DNA of 59,395 bases from Candidatus Gastranaerophilales bacterium (GCA_900767135.1 CAAFYU010000057.1:1-59395), one strand, 5' to 3'. Shown: positions 17,162-26,165, counted from the stretch's first letter. The notes: generated from the sequence alone by a model not told the origin. A program made the numbers and translations.

Positions 17162-17790
17162 TTTATATTTCTCCTTCGATTTTGTCTGCGGATTTCGCGA
17201 ATTTAGAACGTGACATAAAACTTGTCGAAAACAATGGTGCTGATTGGATTCATGTTGATGTTATGGACGGTCATTTTGTGCCGAATATTACGATTGGTGT
17301 ACCTGTTGTGGCGTCAATCAAGAAAGTTACAAAACTTCCGCTTGATGTTCATTTGATGATTGAAAACCCTGAAAAATATGTTGAAGCATTTGCAAAAGCC
17401 GGTGCGGATATTTTGACGTTCCATTATGAATGCGGTTCAGATATAAAGTCGACAATTGATTTAATCAAATCTTTTGGAGTTAAGGCGGGGTTATCTATTA
17501 AGCCAAAGACTTCTCCGGAGGTTATTTTACCGTATTTAAATGATTTGGATTTAGTTCTTGTAATGACTGTGGAACCAGGGTTTGGCGGGCAAAAATTTAT
17601 GCAAGACTGTGCAGAAAAAATTCCTGTGATTAAGAAAAATTCTCCTGAGAATGTTGTAATTCAGGTTGATGGCGGAATTAATGCTGAAACAGCAAGAATT
17701 TGCACGTCTTATGGTGCAAATTCTTTGGTTGCGGGTAGTTATATTTATAAGTCTGCTGATGTTAAATCAGCCATCGCTTCTTTACACTAG
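17158..17790 (+). CDS. rpe: Ribulose-phosphate 3-epimerase
   Basis: A 210-residue TIM-barrel enzyme of the pentose phosphate pathway that interconverts ribulose 5-phosphate and xylulose 5-phosphate. Visible are SPSILSADFANLE, HVDVMDGHFVPN (metal-binding His and Asp), LDVHLMIENPE, MTVEPGFGGQ and VDGGINAETA. It is translationally coupled to rnc. Its last 9 nt overlap the convergent hypothetical gene. Confidence 0.96.
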   Translation: MIYISPSILSADFANLERDIKLVENNGADWIHVDVMDGHFVPNITIGVPVVASIKKVTKLPLDVHLMIENPEKYVEAFAKAGADILTFHYECGSDIKSTIDLIKSFGVKAGLSIKPKTSPEVILPYLNDLDLVLVMTVEPGFGGQKFMQDCAEKIPVIKKNSPENVVIQVDGGINAETARICTSYGANSLVAGSYIYKSADVKSAIASLH

Positions 17791-18285
17791 GCCTTTACGC
17801 TCTTTGCGTTTGCGTATTTCTTCCGAGTCTGCTGTTAAAGAGGTGTCGGCAAGTGTAAATACGTCTTTATCCTTGTCTTCTGCTTTTGGTGCCGGTTTTT
17901 CAGCATCTGCCTGTCCCGGAATTGATTTGGCAAACGGATTATTTTCTTCCGGCGGTGCTTCAGAGGCTCTTGCCGGATCTTGAACAGCATCGGGCTCTTC
18001 GGTTTCTATCGGTTGTTCCGCATTTTCGGTCAAAGGAGCTTCCTCTTCTGGTGAAATTCCCAACCTTTCGAGTGCATCAAGCCCAACATCACCATGAACT
18101 TCTTCATAAGTTACATCGTCCGGAATTTGTGCAAATGCAGCGACTTGTTCTGCCCAAGCGACAATCTCTGATGGAATATCTTCTCCATTGCTTTGTTCTT
18201 TTATAATTTCTTCAGGTGTAAGTTTTTTCCACTTAGTGTAATCAACTCCTGAGGTTGAACTACCGATACTCATTGAATCTGCCAT
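17782..18285 (-). CDS. Acidic hypothetical protein, largely disordered
   Basis: A 167-residue protein, rich in Glu, Pro and Ala, with no signal peptide, membrane helix or recognised domain. Residues about 15-85 (KWKKLTPEEIIKEQ onward) could fold into helices; residues 85-150 look disordered. A good ribosome site (AAAGGAG) precedes the ATG at 18285. Its 3' end overlaps rpe by 9 nt on the opposite strand. It could be a small adaptor or scaffold; I do not recognise it. Confidence 0.6.
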   Translation of the reverse strand: MADSMSIGSSTSGVDYTKWKKLTPEEIIKEQSNGEDIPSEIVAWAEQVAAFAQIPDDVTYEEVHGDVGLDALERLGISPEEEAPLTENAEQPIETEEPDAVQDPARASEAPPEENNPFAKSIPGQADAEKPAPKAEDKDKDVFTLADTSLTADSEEIRKRKERKGLV

Positions 18286-18461
18286 TATTTTTCTCCTTTC
18301 TGATACCTGCCTTTATTAACGGCAATTTCAACTAAAAACTTTATACTTTGTAAAGATATGTAACAAAAGTTCTATAAATCGTATATAAAAAGTCAATATT
18401 TTTTTGCCAAAATTTTTTATATAAGAGTGAGAGCTAAATAAAGAAAAAGAGAGGTCTTAAA

Positions 18462-18638
18462 ATGGCAACTATGTTTTTATTTTCAAATACAGTAACAGAT
18501 GCATATAAAGAAACAGCAGAGGCTGTTAATTCAATAGACTTACATAAAAAACACATTATCAAAAAGACATTGGTGGATATGATGAAACAATCATTTTTCC
18601 ATGGAGCAAGCAGGTTTGGAACTAATTTTATTGCATAA
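18462..18638 (+). CDS. Small hypothetical protein (58 residues)
   Basis: An open frame starting MATMFLFSNTV and ending GTNFIA, with AGAGAGG 7 nt before its ATG and its own terminator about 100 nt downstream. It is mixed in composition, with a predicted central helix (KKHIIKKTLVDMMK). It is in the gap between two larger genes and would be missed by length cut-offs. No family recognised. Confidence 0.5.
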   Translation: MATMFLFSNTVTDAYKETAEAVNSIDLHKKHIIKKTLVDMMKQSFFHGASRFGTNFIA

Positions 18639-18737
18639 ACCGAAAGCTCAAAACAAGTTGTTGGAAAATCAATAGGAAATTTGCGGAAAGCAAAAAACAA
18701 TAGGAAAAGAATAGGAAATTTTTTTAGGATAGGAATT

Positions 18738-18766
18738 AAGACCGGTTATATAGCCGGTCTTTTATT
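18738..18766 (+). terminator. Rho-independent terminator
   Basis: Stem AAGACCGG (18738-18745) with CCGGTCTT (18754-18761) and a T-rich tail. It closes the small gene at 18462. Just upstream the unit ATAGGAAA occurs several times (18669-18735). Confidence 0.75.
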
Positions 18767-18925
18767 TTGACAAATAATTTAAAATCAATTAACCAAAGTA
18801 TAGACAATTGTTGAAAATAAGTTTACAGTGGGAATGTATAAACATATAAATAAGAAAAGGAGATTTTTGATGAAATTTGAGAAGCCGTTGGATTTGTTAA
18901 AAAATGAAAGCAACCTGATTGACGG

Positions 18926-20077
18926 GTGGAGCGGCACGTTCCTCGGGGGGGGGGCAAGCGTCACGGGGCACGTGATATAGTCCACAAAACCGAGTTAGCA
19001 GCTAAGCAGCTAAGAAGCCAAGCAGCTAAGGTAGGTCGGCATTGCTATGCCGACAACGAAACTAAGGTTGTATCAGAAATAAAAGACGTTAGGACGATAA
19101 GACGTAAAGACGATAAGTTCGTATCGGGGAAATATGCTATTAGTCGTCATTCTGAGGGAAATAACAATTTTATCCCGAAGAATCTTGCGACTGCAAATAC
19201 AGAAGTTTACCCATCTAAATCTTCCCTAACCAAGGGAAGACTTATGTTACATGAAGTTGTGCATGATGACCATTTTAACTTAACCGAAACGGTCTTTTCA
19301 CGTTTCACGTCTCACTTTTCACTTCCAAAATCCGCTTTTACCTTGGCTGAAGTTCTAATCACCCTCGGCATCATCGGTGTTGTGGCAGCATTAACAATTC
19401 CAAATTTGATTGCAAAATATCAGTTGATGGAAGGAATAACTGCTTATAAGAAAACGGTATCTATATTAAATCAGGCAGCGGCAAAAGTAGTTTCTGATTT
19501 GGGGTATGTTCCGGATTGTTATAGTTGGTTGCCAGGTGAAAGACCTTATTCGGTTATGGATAATTGTATTAAAACCAATGAAGTAGGTGCTTGTATACAA
19601 TATGGAGATGATAAGGGAAATCCACGACCTTCAGATTATGAAAGAAGAGCTTCCGAATGTTCTATTTATAAAGCTGAATTATTAAAAAATTTAAAAATTA
19701 TTAAAACTTGTGAGAGGGCATATTATGACAATTGCACTGTTGAATACAAGGGAAGCGATACTTTGTTAAAAGAACAAAATAATAGTTTAACTGATAATGA
19801 TTTGATTGTGGCTACTGCCGGTTGGGCATCACTGAGAGCTGAAAGTATAAAAAAAGCTCCTTCAATTGTTTTAGAAGATGGAACAGTTCTTCTTTATTAT
19901 AATTATTCAACGGATTTTTTGATTGATGTAAATGGAAGACGAGGTCCTAATAAATGGGGGTATGATTTGTTTTGGTTTTCTTTGTATGGGTCGCCTAAAA
20001 AAGGCTTGTTTTATAAACCAATAAATGCATTGGTTGAGAAAGGCGGGATTTCAGCTCGTGAACTTATGCTTAAATAA
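18926..20077 (+). CDS. Prepilin-like protein with long repeat-derived leader; frame broken at a G tract
   Basis: The pilin part begins at SAFTLAEVLITLGIIGVVAA (about residue 137): a class III signal with Glu5 and a hydrophobic helix, followed by a Cys-containing domain. A Gly at -1 is absent (Ala instead). The continuous frame starts at a GTG (18926) without a ribosome site. A good start, ATG 18870 behind AAAGGAG, reads into the ten-G tract at 18945-18954 in another frame and then stops at 18978; one extra G would join it to the pilin frame and give about 402 residues. Residues 1-136 are encoded by a patchwork of short repeats and look non-globular. It may be a phase-variable or decaying gene, or the tract may be misread. 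Confidence 0.65.
   Translation: MERHVPRGGGKRHGARDIVHKTELAAKQLRSQAAKVGRHCYADNETKVVSEIKDVRTIRRKDDKFVSGKYAISRHSEGNNNFIPKNLATANTEVYPSKSSLTKGRLMLHEVVHDDHFNLTETVFSRFTSHFSLPKSAFTLAEVLITLGIIGVVAALTIPNLIAKYQLMEGITAYKKTVSILNQAAAKVVSDLGYVPDCYSWLPGERPYSVMDNCIKTNEVGACIQYGDDKGNPRPSDYERRASECSIYKAELLKNLKIIKTCERAYYDNCTVEYKGSDTLLKEQNNSLTDNDLIVATAGWASLRAESIKKAPSIVLEDGTVLLYYNYSTDFLIDVNGRRGPNKWGYDLFWFSLYGSPKKGLFYKPINALVEKGGISARELMLK
18945..18954. repeat. Ten-base G tract
   Basis: An uninterrupted run of ten G between a well-supported translation start (18870) and the prepilin frame, followed by GCAAGC. A related but interrupted run (six G, A, three G, then GCAAGC) lies at the same place in the third prepilin gene (40308-40317). 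Eleven G would restore the frame. Confidence 0.8.
18955..19330. repeat. Mosaic of short repeats encoding the prepilin leader
   Basis: In order: AGCAGCTAAG units (three near-copies, 18996-19030, including the palindrome TTAGCAGCTAA whose other orientation is at 40326); a perfect hairpin GTCGGCAT-TGCT-ATGCCGAC (19035-19054); GACGATAAGAC-type units (19089-19120), also found at 37170-37200; CGTCATTCTGAGGG (19144-19157), akin to the motif in the 13.9-kb element; a CTTCCCT / AGGGAAG hairpin (19221-19239); and TTTCACG units (19294-19325). All are within one open frame. Confidence 0.65.
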
Positions 20078-20128
20078 TTATATAAAAAATTTCCCCTACT
20101 ATTTTTTAGAGAGCGGCTAAGTATTCAA

Positions 20129-20160
20129 AACGGCGAGAAGGATAATTCTACCTCGCCGTT
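20129..20160. terminator. Hairpin, possible terminator
   Basis: A 9-bp perfect stem (AACGGCGAG with CTCGCCGTT, 14-nt loop) sits just after the prepilin gene and before the end of the convergent small membrane-protein gene. There is no long T-run on either side, so termination is only probable. Confidence 0.5.
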
Positions 20161-20180
20161 ATAATATGTTAAAACAGTAC

Positions 20181-20378
20181 TTAGAAATTATTATTTATCG
20201 TATCTTGTGTTTCTTGCTTATTTTGTTTGTCTGCTTCAAAAAACTTGTTAATTGTTTTTTCATTTTTTATTGCATTCATAGTATTTTCTTGTGCGTTATT
20301 TTTTGCACCTGTAAAATCAACATTAAAATAAGCCCAAACACCGGCTACAACAAGTAATAAAATAATAATCCATTTCAT
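20181..20378 (-). CDS. Small single-pass membrane protein
   Basis: A 65-residue protein: an N-terminal hydrophobic helix (IIILLLVVAGVWAYF) followed by a polar, Asn- and Gln-rich tail. GAGGG stands 8 nt before the ATG. It lies divergently from murC. The helix could be an uncleaved signal anchor. No family recognised. Confidence 0.6.
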   Translation of the reverse strand: MKWIIILLLVVAGVWAYFNVDFTGAKNNAQENTMNAIKNEKTINKFFEADKQNKQETQDTINNNF

Positions 20379-20618
20379 AGTAAAACCCTCTTTCTTTACG
20401 ACAAAATTATTCTAGTATTTTATATTTCAAAAGACATCAAATATTTAGTTGATTTTATACGGAAAAATAAAATTCAAAAAATTTCTCTTTACAAATAGTA
20501 AAATTAAGCCCTTGTCAAGATTTATGTATTATAATGTTATGGTAGGTGTTCTTTGGCTATAATTTATTTAGAAAAAAGCAGAGAACGGCATATAATTAGT
20601 ATAATAAGGGATAGAACT

Positions 20619-21998
20619 TTGAATAATAAAAAATATTATTTTATCGCAATTGGCGGTGTTGGAATGAGTGGTTTGGCAAAATACTTGTTAGAAAACGGGT
20701 GTGATGTTTCAGGCTCTGATATTGTGGACAGTAAATATATAGACAAGTTGAGAAAGCTCGGTGCTAAGGTTTATATCGGTCAAAAGAAAGAAAATGTGCC
20801 GTCTGATGCAATTGTTGTCGCAAGTACTGCCATCAGAGAAAATAATCCGGAAATGGTTCGAGCAAGAGAATTGGGGTTAAAAGTTTACCACAGATCAGAT
20901 ATTTTGGCTGAAATTTCAAGATGGGGTAAGTTTTTCCTAGGATACTCCGGAACTCACGGGAAAACGACAACTAGCGGACTTTCGTCTTATGTGCTTGAAA
21001 AAGCAGGATTGAAACCTTCTTACGTCGTTGGTGGAATTATTCCGGAAATCGGCAATAACGCACATTCACAAGATGGAAAATTCTTCTGTGCCGAACTTGA
21101 TGAAAGTGATGGAACTATTGTAAAATATGCTCCAAATATTTGTGTAGTCAATAATTTGGAACCTGATCACTTAGATTTTTATAAAGATGGTTTGAAATCA
21201 ATTTTGGAAACTTTTGAAAAATTTATTTCAAACATGTCTGATGAATCAATTGTGCTTGTCAACAAAGACTGTAAGGCTACAATGTCTTTGCATAGCCATA
21301 AGACTATGACGTTTGGGTTGTCAGATGCTGATTATACGGCTAAAAACATTGAATTTAAGGCTGATTGCACAACTTTTGATATTTATTATAAGGGCGAATT
21401 CTTGACTGATATGAAGATAATTTTGCGTGGTAAACACAATGTTTATAACGCATTATCAGTACTTGCAAGCTTACATCAGGCAGGTGTTGATATAAGTCTT
21501 GTAAAACCACACTTTGCAACTTTCTCAGGAATGGGCAGACGTTTTCAAAAAGTTGGAGAATTTGACGGTGTAACTGTGTTTGATGACTATGCACATCACC
21601 CGACTGAGGTAAAAGCGACTCTTTCTTCTGCTGAGGGAATGACTGGAAAGCACGTAATTGCAGTATTTCAACCACACAGGTATACTCGTTTGAAAAACTT
21701 GTGGAAAGAATTTTTGGACGCTTTTTCAGGTGTTGATAAAGTTGTTGTAACAGATGTTTATGCAGCATCAGAAGACCCGATTGAAGGAATTAATTCAGAA
21801 AGATTTGCAAAAGATTTGTCAGAACATATTTCTATCCCTTGTGAGTATATTGGTGGAAGTATTGCTGATGTGGCGAAAAAACTTTATCCGGAACTTAAAA
21901 AAGATGATGTTGTAATCGGTTTGGGAGCAGGAACAATTACAAACTTGTCAAAAGAATTGCAAAATGCAAGAAGCGAGGCTGTTGGTGTTGCAAACTGA
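20619..21998 (+). CDS. murC: UDP-N-acetylmuramate--L-alanine ligase
   Basis: Adds L-Ala to UDP-MurNAc, the first peptide step of peptidoglycan synthesis. The protein has the N-terminal IAIGGVGMSGLA dinucleotide-like loop, the ATP-binding GYSGTHGKTTTSGL, the LDESDGT and NLEPDHLDFY elements and a C-terminal FDDYAHHPTE, all as in MurC. The frame is open back to a TTG at 20553, but family alignment and AAGGGAT upstream favour the TTG at 20619 (459 residues). It leads murC-murB-ddl-ftsQ, each overlapping or abutting the next. Confidence 0.95.
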   Translation: MNNKKYYFIAIGGVGMSGLAKYLLENGCDVSGSDIVDSKYIDKLRKLGAKVYIGQKKENVPSDAIVVASTAIRENNPEMVRARELGLKVYHRSDILAEISRWGKFFLGYSGTHGKTTTSGLSSYVLEKAGLKPSYVVGGIIPEIGNNAHSQDGKFFCAELDESDGTIVKYAPNICVVNNLEPDHLDFYKDGLKSILETFEKFISNMSDESIVLVNKDCKATMSLHSHKTMTFGLSDADYTAKNIEFKADCTTFDIYYKGEFLTDMKIILRGKHNVYNALSVLASLHQAGVDISLVKPHFATFSGMGRRFQKVGEFDGVTVFDDYAHHPTEVKATLSSAEGMTGKHVIAVFQPHRYTRLKNLWKEFLDAFSGVDKVVVTDVYAASEDPIEGINSERFAKDLSEHISIPCEYIGGSIADVAKKLYPELKKDDVVIGLGAGTITNLSKELQNARSEAVGVAN

Positions 21999-22878
21999 TT
22001 TTGACATAAAAAAATCGACATCGTTTAAAATCGGCGGAAAAATCGCTCGGTTTTATTCGCCGGAAACGATTGATGAATTTCTTGAAATCATTAAAAAAGA
22101 GCCAAACGCATTTATTGCAGGCAATTTGACAAATGTTTTGGTGTCATCTGATGGCTTTGATGGAGCTGTAATTTCTACAAAAAAACTTAATAATGTAGAA
22201 GTCAAAGACCGAAACATCATTGCAGGTGCAGGTGTTCGAGGGACAAAACTTTCGAAAGTGGCTTTGGAAAACGGTTTGAGCGGACTGGAATTTATGATTG
22301 CTTTTCCCGGTTCTGTTGGTGGAGAAGTATTTATGAATGCGGGTGCTCATGGTCAAGATGTTGCATCAGTTTTTAAGTCTGCCAAAATTTATTGTCCTGA
22401 AAAGGGTGTTATGACGCTTTCAAAAGATGAGATGGAGTTTGCTTATAGAACTTCAATTTGTCAAAGAAATCCTTATACAGTTTTGGAAGCAGAGTTTGAA
22501 TTAGAACCGTCAGAAGGCACAAAAATTCAGGCTAAAATGGACGAGAATTTAGCTTTTCGCAAGGATAAACAACCGCCGTTGACTTTGCCTAACTGCGGAA
22601 GTACATTCCGTAATCCACAAGGTGATTCTGCCGGAAGATTGCTCGATTTGGTTGGAGCAAAAGGCTTGAAAGTCGGAGGAATGAAGGTTTGGGAAAACCA
22701 CGCAAACTTTATTGTCAACGATAATGAAGCAACATCGCTTGATGCTTTGCATCTAATGCTTGAAATGTATAATCTAGTAAAAGAAAAATTTGATATAGAA
22801 TTACAGCCGGAAGTTAGATTTCTGGGTGGAAAAAATGAAGAAGAGGTTGAAATATGCAAAATATTGTATCGAAAATAG
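21964..22878 (+). CDS. murB: UDP-N-acetylenolpyruvoylglucosamine reductase
   Basis: FAD enzyme that reduces UDP-GlcNAc-enolpyruvate to UDP-MurNAc. Visible are the FAD-binding SFKIGG and AFPGSVGGEVFMNAGAHG stretches, the catalytic-Ser segment CGSTFRNP, SAGRLLD, NHANFIVN and the catalytic-Glu QPEVRFLG. It overlaps the murC end by 35 nt if the ATG at 21964 is used; a GTG at 21985 behind GAGG is equally likely and would shorten it by seven residues. Confidence 0.94.
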   Translation: MQEARLLVLQTDFDIKKSTSFKIGGKIARFYSPETIDEFLEIIKKEPNAFIAGNLTNVLVSSDGFDGAVISTKKLNNVEVKDRNIIAGAGVRGTKLSKVALENGLSGLEFMIAFPGSVGGEVFMNAGAHGQDVASVFKSAKIYCPEKGVMTLSKDEMEFAYRTSICQRNPYTVLEAEFELEPSEGTKIQAKMDENLAFRKDKQPPLTLPNCGSTFRNPQGDSAGRLLDLVGAKGLKVGGMKVWENHANFIVNDNEATSLDALHLMLEMYNLVKEKFDIELQPEVRFLGGKNEEEVEICKILYRK

Positions 22879-23804
22879 ATAAAAATGCAAAAATTGCTGT
22901 CCTTTGCGGCGGAATGTCGTCTGAAGCAGAAGTTTCAATGAGATCTGGCAAAGGTTGCTTTGATGCGTTGCAGAGATTGGGCTACAAAAACTCTGAAATG
23001 GTTGTTGTGGATAAGGACATTGCAAACAAGTTGAAATGTGGCAATTTTGATTATGCGTTCAACGCTCTTCATGGGAAATACGGAGAAGACGGCTGTATTC
23101 AAGGCGTTTTGGAAATTTTGCAAATCCCTTACACAGGTTGTGGAGTAATGGCAAGTTCTTTGTGTATGAATAAGGAATATACAAAACGAATTTTGTCTAC
23201 AAACAAAAATATTATTATGGCTAAATCTGCTTTTGTCAGAAAAGGTGACGATTTGTTTGAAAAAACGAAAGATTTGACATATCCGCTTTTTGTAAAACCT
23301 GTTTGCGAAGGTTCAAGCTTTGGTATGACAAAGGTTGACAAGGCAGAAGATTTGAAATCTGCTTATGAAACCGCAATCAAGTACAATGACGATGTTTTGA
23401 TTGAAGAGTTTATTGATGGATTTTTTGTAACTGTTGGCGTTTTGGAAAAAGACGGTAAGGCTTTTGCCACAGAAATTCTTGAAATTAGACCAAAAACTGA
23501 ATGGTATGACTTTGAGGCAAAATATACAACAGGCATGTCCGAATTTATTTGTCCTGCAAGGTTGTCAAAAGAGGTTACGGAGCGTGTAAAACAAGCTGCT
23601 GTTGAAGCGTTTGAAACTGCCGGTTGTAGAAGTGTTTCAAGAGTAGATTTTATGATGAAAGATGATGTTCCATATGTTCTTGAAATCAATACAAGTCCGG
23701 GAATGACTGTTGTAAGTGATCTTCCGGCTCAGGCAAAAGCAATGGATATTGATTACGACAATTTGGTGCAGTTAATTTTGAACAGTGCAGGTTTAAACAA
23801 ATAG
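22854..23804 (+). CDS. ddl: D-alanine--D-alanine ligase
   Basis: ATP-grasp enzyme that makes D-Ala-D-Ala for the peptidoglycan stem. The 316-residue protein has VLCGGMSSEAEVSMRSG at the N-terminus, NALHGKYGEDG, PVCEGSSFGM, the EILEI strand, SRVDFMM and LEINTSPGMT. The start overlaps murB by 25 nt and the stop directly abuts the ftsQ ATG. Confidence 0.96.
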   Translation: MQNIVSKIDKNAKIAVLCGGMSSEAEVSMRSGKGCFDALQRLGYKNSEMVVVDKDIANKLKCGNFDYAFNALHGKYGEDGCIQGVLEILQIPYTGCGVMASSLCMNKEYTKRILSTNKNIIMAKSAFVRKGDDLFEKTKDLTYPLFVKPVCEGSSFGMTKVDKAEDLKSAYETAIKYNDDVLIEEFIDGFFVTVGVLEKDGKAFATEILEIRPKTEWYDFEAKYTTGMSEFICPARLSKEVTERVKQAAVEAFETAGCRSVSRVDFMMKDDVPYVLEINTSPGMTVVSDLPAQAKAMDIDYDNLVQLILNSAGLNK

Positions 23805-24740
23805 ATGAAAGATAACGAACAAAGGCATAGTCAGGACATAGATTTAAGACGAGAATTCCAAGAGCTTCATATTGAGGCGAGCGAATATGCTGAAATCGTG
23901 GAAGCTCCTATCCAAGACGGCAAACAGCTTGTGAAAAAGAAGCGTCGTGAACGTCTTGTCCGCAAAGGGAGAATGAAACAAGAACGTTTTCGTAGCTTTA
24001 TGCGTTTTTTCTTGTCATTAACTTTTTTGTTCGGATTAAGTTATGCCCTGAAATGTCGTGGTTGGTATATGGATCCGAATGCGTTTAATCGTGTTGGCGG
24101 AAATTCAGTTGAAATTATCAATAATAACATCGTTCCTTCACATAAGATTTTGGCACTTTTGAAAAATAGTGATGTTCCGCATGTGCCGATGTATATGGCA
24201 AAAACAGGGGCTATCAAAAAAGAATTGATGAAATTAACTCCTGTCGAGGACGTTTATATAAGACGTTATGCGTTTCCGGCTAGAATTCAGATTATTTTAA
24301 AAGAAAGAATTCCTGCAATAGTTATTGCACCAGATGAAAAAGCGACTCCAGTTGCGTTTTTTACGGTTGACGGAAAACTTATCGGAAGAGAGTTTTTGCC
24401 ATTAAAATCACAGTTTAAGGTCATAAAAGTCTTGTCTTATGGCAATAAAGGCGATGACTACCACAAGTGGGATTTGAACAAAATTCACGAGATTGAAAAA
24501 ATTAAAAATTACGTCGAGGCGTATTCTAAGGAACCTGTCGAGTACATTGATATGCGTAATCCAAACGATGTTTACGTGAAAATTAAGACGGTAAATATTC
24601 GACTTGGCAGACTTGATGAGAGCGTGTTTAAGCGAATTGAGAGAATTCCATCAATCTTGCCACAGGTGAAGATGGTTGATTCAAAGGTTAAATACCTTGA
24701 TTTGAGTTGGGAAAAAGTAAATTATTTAAAATTGCAATAA
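23805..24740 (+). CDS. ftsQ: Cell division protein FtsQ-like (POTRA domain)
   Basis: A 311-residue bitopic protein: a charged cytosolic N-terminus of about 65 residues, a transmembrane helix (FFLSLTFLFGLSYAL, about 68-82), a POTRA-like region (residues about 95-180 with VEDVYIRRYAFPARIQIILKER split across strands), and a periplasmic beta domain. FtsQ/DivIB bridges early and late divisome parts. The position right after ddl is the usual one in dcw clusters; ftsA and ftsZ are not in the window. Confidence 0.85.
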   Translation: MKDNEQRHSQDIDLRREFQELHIEASEYAEIVEAPIQDGKQLVKKKRRERLVRKGRMKQERFRSFMRFFLSLTFLFGLSYALKCRGWYMDPNAFNRVGGNSVEIINNNIVPSHKILALLKNSDVPHVPMYMAKTGAIKKELMKLTPVEDVYIRRYAFPARIQIILKERIPAIVIAPDEKATPVAFFTVDGKLIGREFLPLKSQFKVIKVLSYGNKGDDYHKWDLNKIHEIEKIKNYVEAYSKEPVEYIDMRNPNDVYVKIKTVNIRLGRLDESVFKRIERIPSILPQVKMVDSKVKYLDLSWEKVNYLKLQ

Positions 24741-24760
24741 ATTTGATAAGGACGTGAAAT

Positions 24761-26164
24761 ATGAAAACAGTAGTAGCACAGATAAGATTAAAAACAGCTG
24801 ATTTTAAGTTTAATTTAGAAAATATAATCAAAAACATTAATTCTGATTGCGACTTGATTATATTTCCACAGGTTGATATCGAGGACTTGGGCGGAAAAGA
24901 TTTGACATTTGACGATGGTTGTATGTCGGCTCAGGCAAAGTTGTATAGAGAAATTGCGGATAAGAATTTTAAACAAAACATTCTTCTTGGCGATATTTTG
25001 ATTAGAAATGGAGAAGTTGAAGTTTCTGATTACGGCGTGTTTGACATTTGCGGAAAGAAAGTTTTTGTATCTGACACGTTTATGGAAGATGTAGATTGCG
25101 ACTTGTATGTTTTGGCGAAAAACAGATATTATGCGATGAACACTTATAAAGATTTTGTTGACGAAATCCATACTCATAGCGATCTTATTTATGTCAATGC
25201 ACTTGGAATTGCTGATGAAAATGTTTTTGCCGGCGGAAGTTTTGCGAAAAACGCAAACAATGAACTTGTAATGCAAATGCCATTTTGTCAGGAAGATGTT
25301 GATACGGTTGATTTTGCAAGAGTTGTTGAGTTTTTTGATGAATCGGTCGAATCACAAGTTTACGATGTGACGACTTTTGCATTGAGAGAGTATTGCGAAA
25401 ATACAGGATTTAAAAAGGTTGTTTTAGGACTTTCAGGCGGAATTGACAGTGCTTTGACAGCAGCTTTGGCGGTTGAAGCTATTGGCAAAGACAACGTTTT
25501 AGGTATTTTGATGCCGAGTATGTATTCCTCAGAAGGCAGTGTGACAGATAGTTTGAAATTAGCTGAAAATCTTGGAATTCAGACTGTAAAAGAACCGATT
25601 ACTCCGCTTTTTGAAGCTTTTATGAAAGGGCGTGAAAGTTTGCACGATCTTGCGGAAGAAAATTTACAAGCTAGATTAAGAGGTTTGATTTTGATGTTCT
25701 ATTCAAATCGAGAAGGTCGTTTGCTATTGTCAACAGGCAATAAATCTGAAAGTGCAATGGGTTTTGGAACCCTTTATGGCGACTTGGCAGGTGGATTTAA
25801 TATGATTTGTGATTTGACAAAGACAAATGTTTATAAGCTTTCAAATTATATTAATAGAAATGGCGAAGTTATTCCGCAAGCTATTATAGACAAAGCTCCG
25901 TCAGCAGAGCTTCACCCGGGGCAAAAAGATCAAGATAGATTGCCTGAATATGCGGTTTTGGACGATGTTATCGAGATGTATGTAGAGCAAAACAAATCGA
26001 TTGATGAGATTTGTCAAAAGTATGATAGAAAACTTGTTGAAGAAACTATCAAAAAGATTTATAGAATGCAGTTTAAGCGTCATCAATGCTGTTTGGGTGT
26101 ACGTTTGACCGAACGTTCATTCTGTAACGGGGTTGAAATGCCGATTGTACAAAGATATTATTAA
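24761..26164 (+). CDS. nadE: NAD+ synthase with degenerate N-terminal nitrilase domain
   Basis: Amidates nicotinate adenine dinucleotide to NAD+. The C-terminal synthetase domain is complete: LGLSGGIDSALT (PP-loop), GFGTLYGDLAGG, and APSAELHPGQKDQD. The N-terminal 190 residues align with the glutaminase (nitrilase-like) domain of long NadE, but the catalytic Glu of FPE is Gln (FPQ, residue 37), the Lys region is deleted, and the Cys of the usual ICED motif is Ser (VSDTF, residue 104). At 467 residues it is about 80 shorter than glutamine-dependent NadE. It may therefore use free ammonia, or ammonia from another subunit. It follows ftsQ by 20 nt. Confidence 0.92.
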   Translation: MKTVVAQIRLKTADFKFNLENIIKNINSDCDLIIFPQVDIEDLGGKDLTFDDGCMSAQAKLYREIADKNFKQNILLGDILIRNGEVEVSDYGVFDICGKKVFVSDTFMEDVDCDLYVLAKNRYYAMNTYKDFVDEIHTHSDLIYVNALGIADENVFAGGSFAKNANNELVMQMPFCQEDVDTVDFARVVEFFDESVESQVYDVTTFALREYCENTGFKKVVLGLSGGIDSALTAALAVEAIGKDNVLGILMPSMYSSEGSVTDSLKLAENLGIQTVKEPITPLFEAFMKGRESLHDLAEENLQARLRGLILMFYSNREGRLLLSTGNKSESAMGFGTLYGDLAGGFNMICDLTKTNVYKLSNYINRNGEVIPQAIIDKAPSAELHPGQKDQDRLPEYAVLDDVIEMYVEQNKSIDEICQKYDRKLVEETIKKIYRMQFKRHQCCLGVRLTERSFCNGVEMPIVQRYY

Positions 26165-26165
26165 A

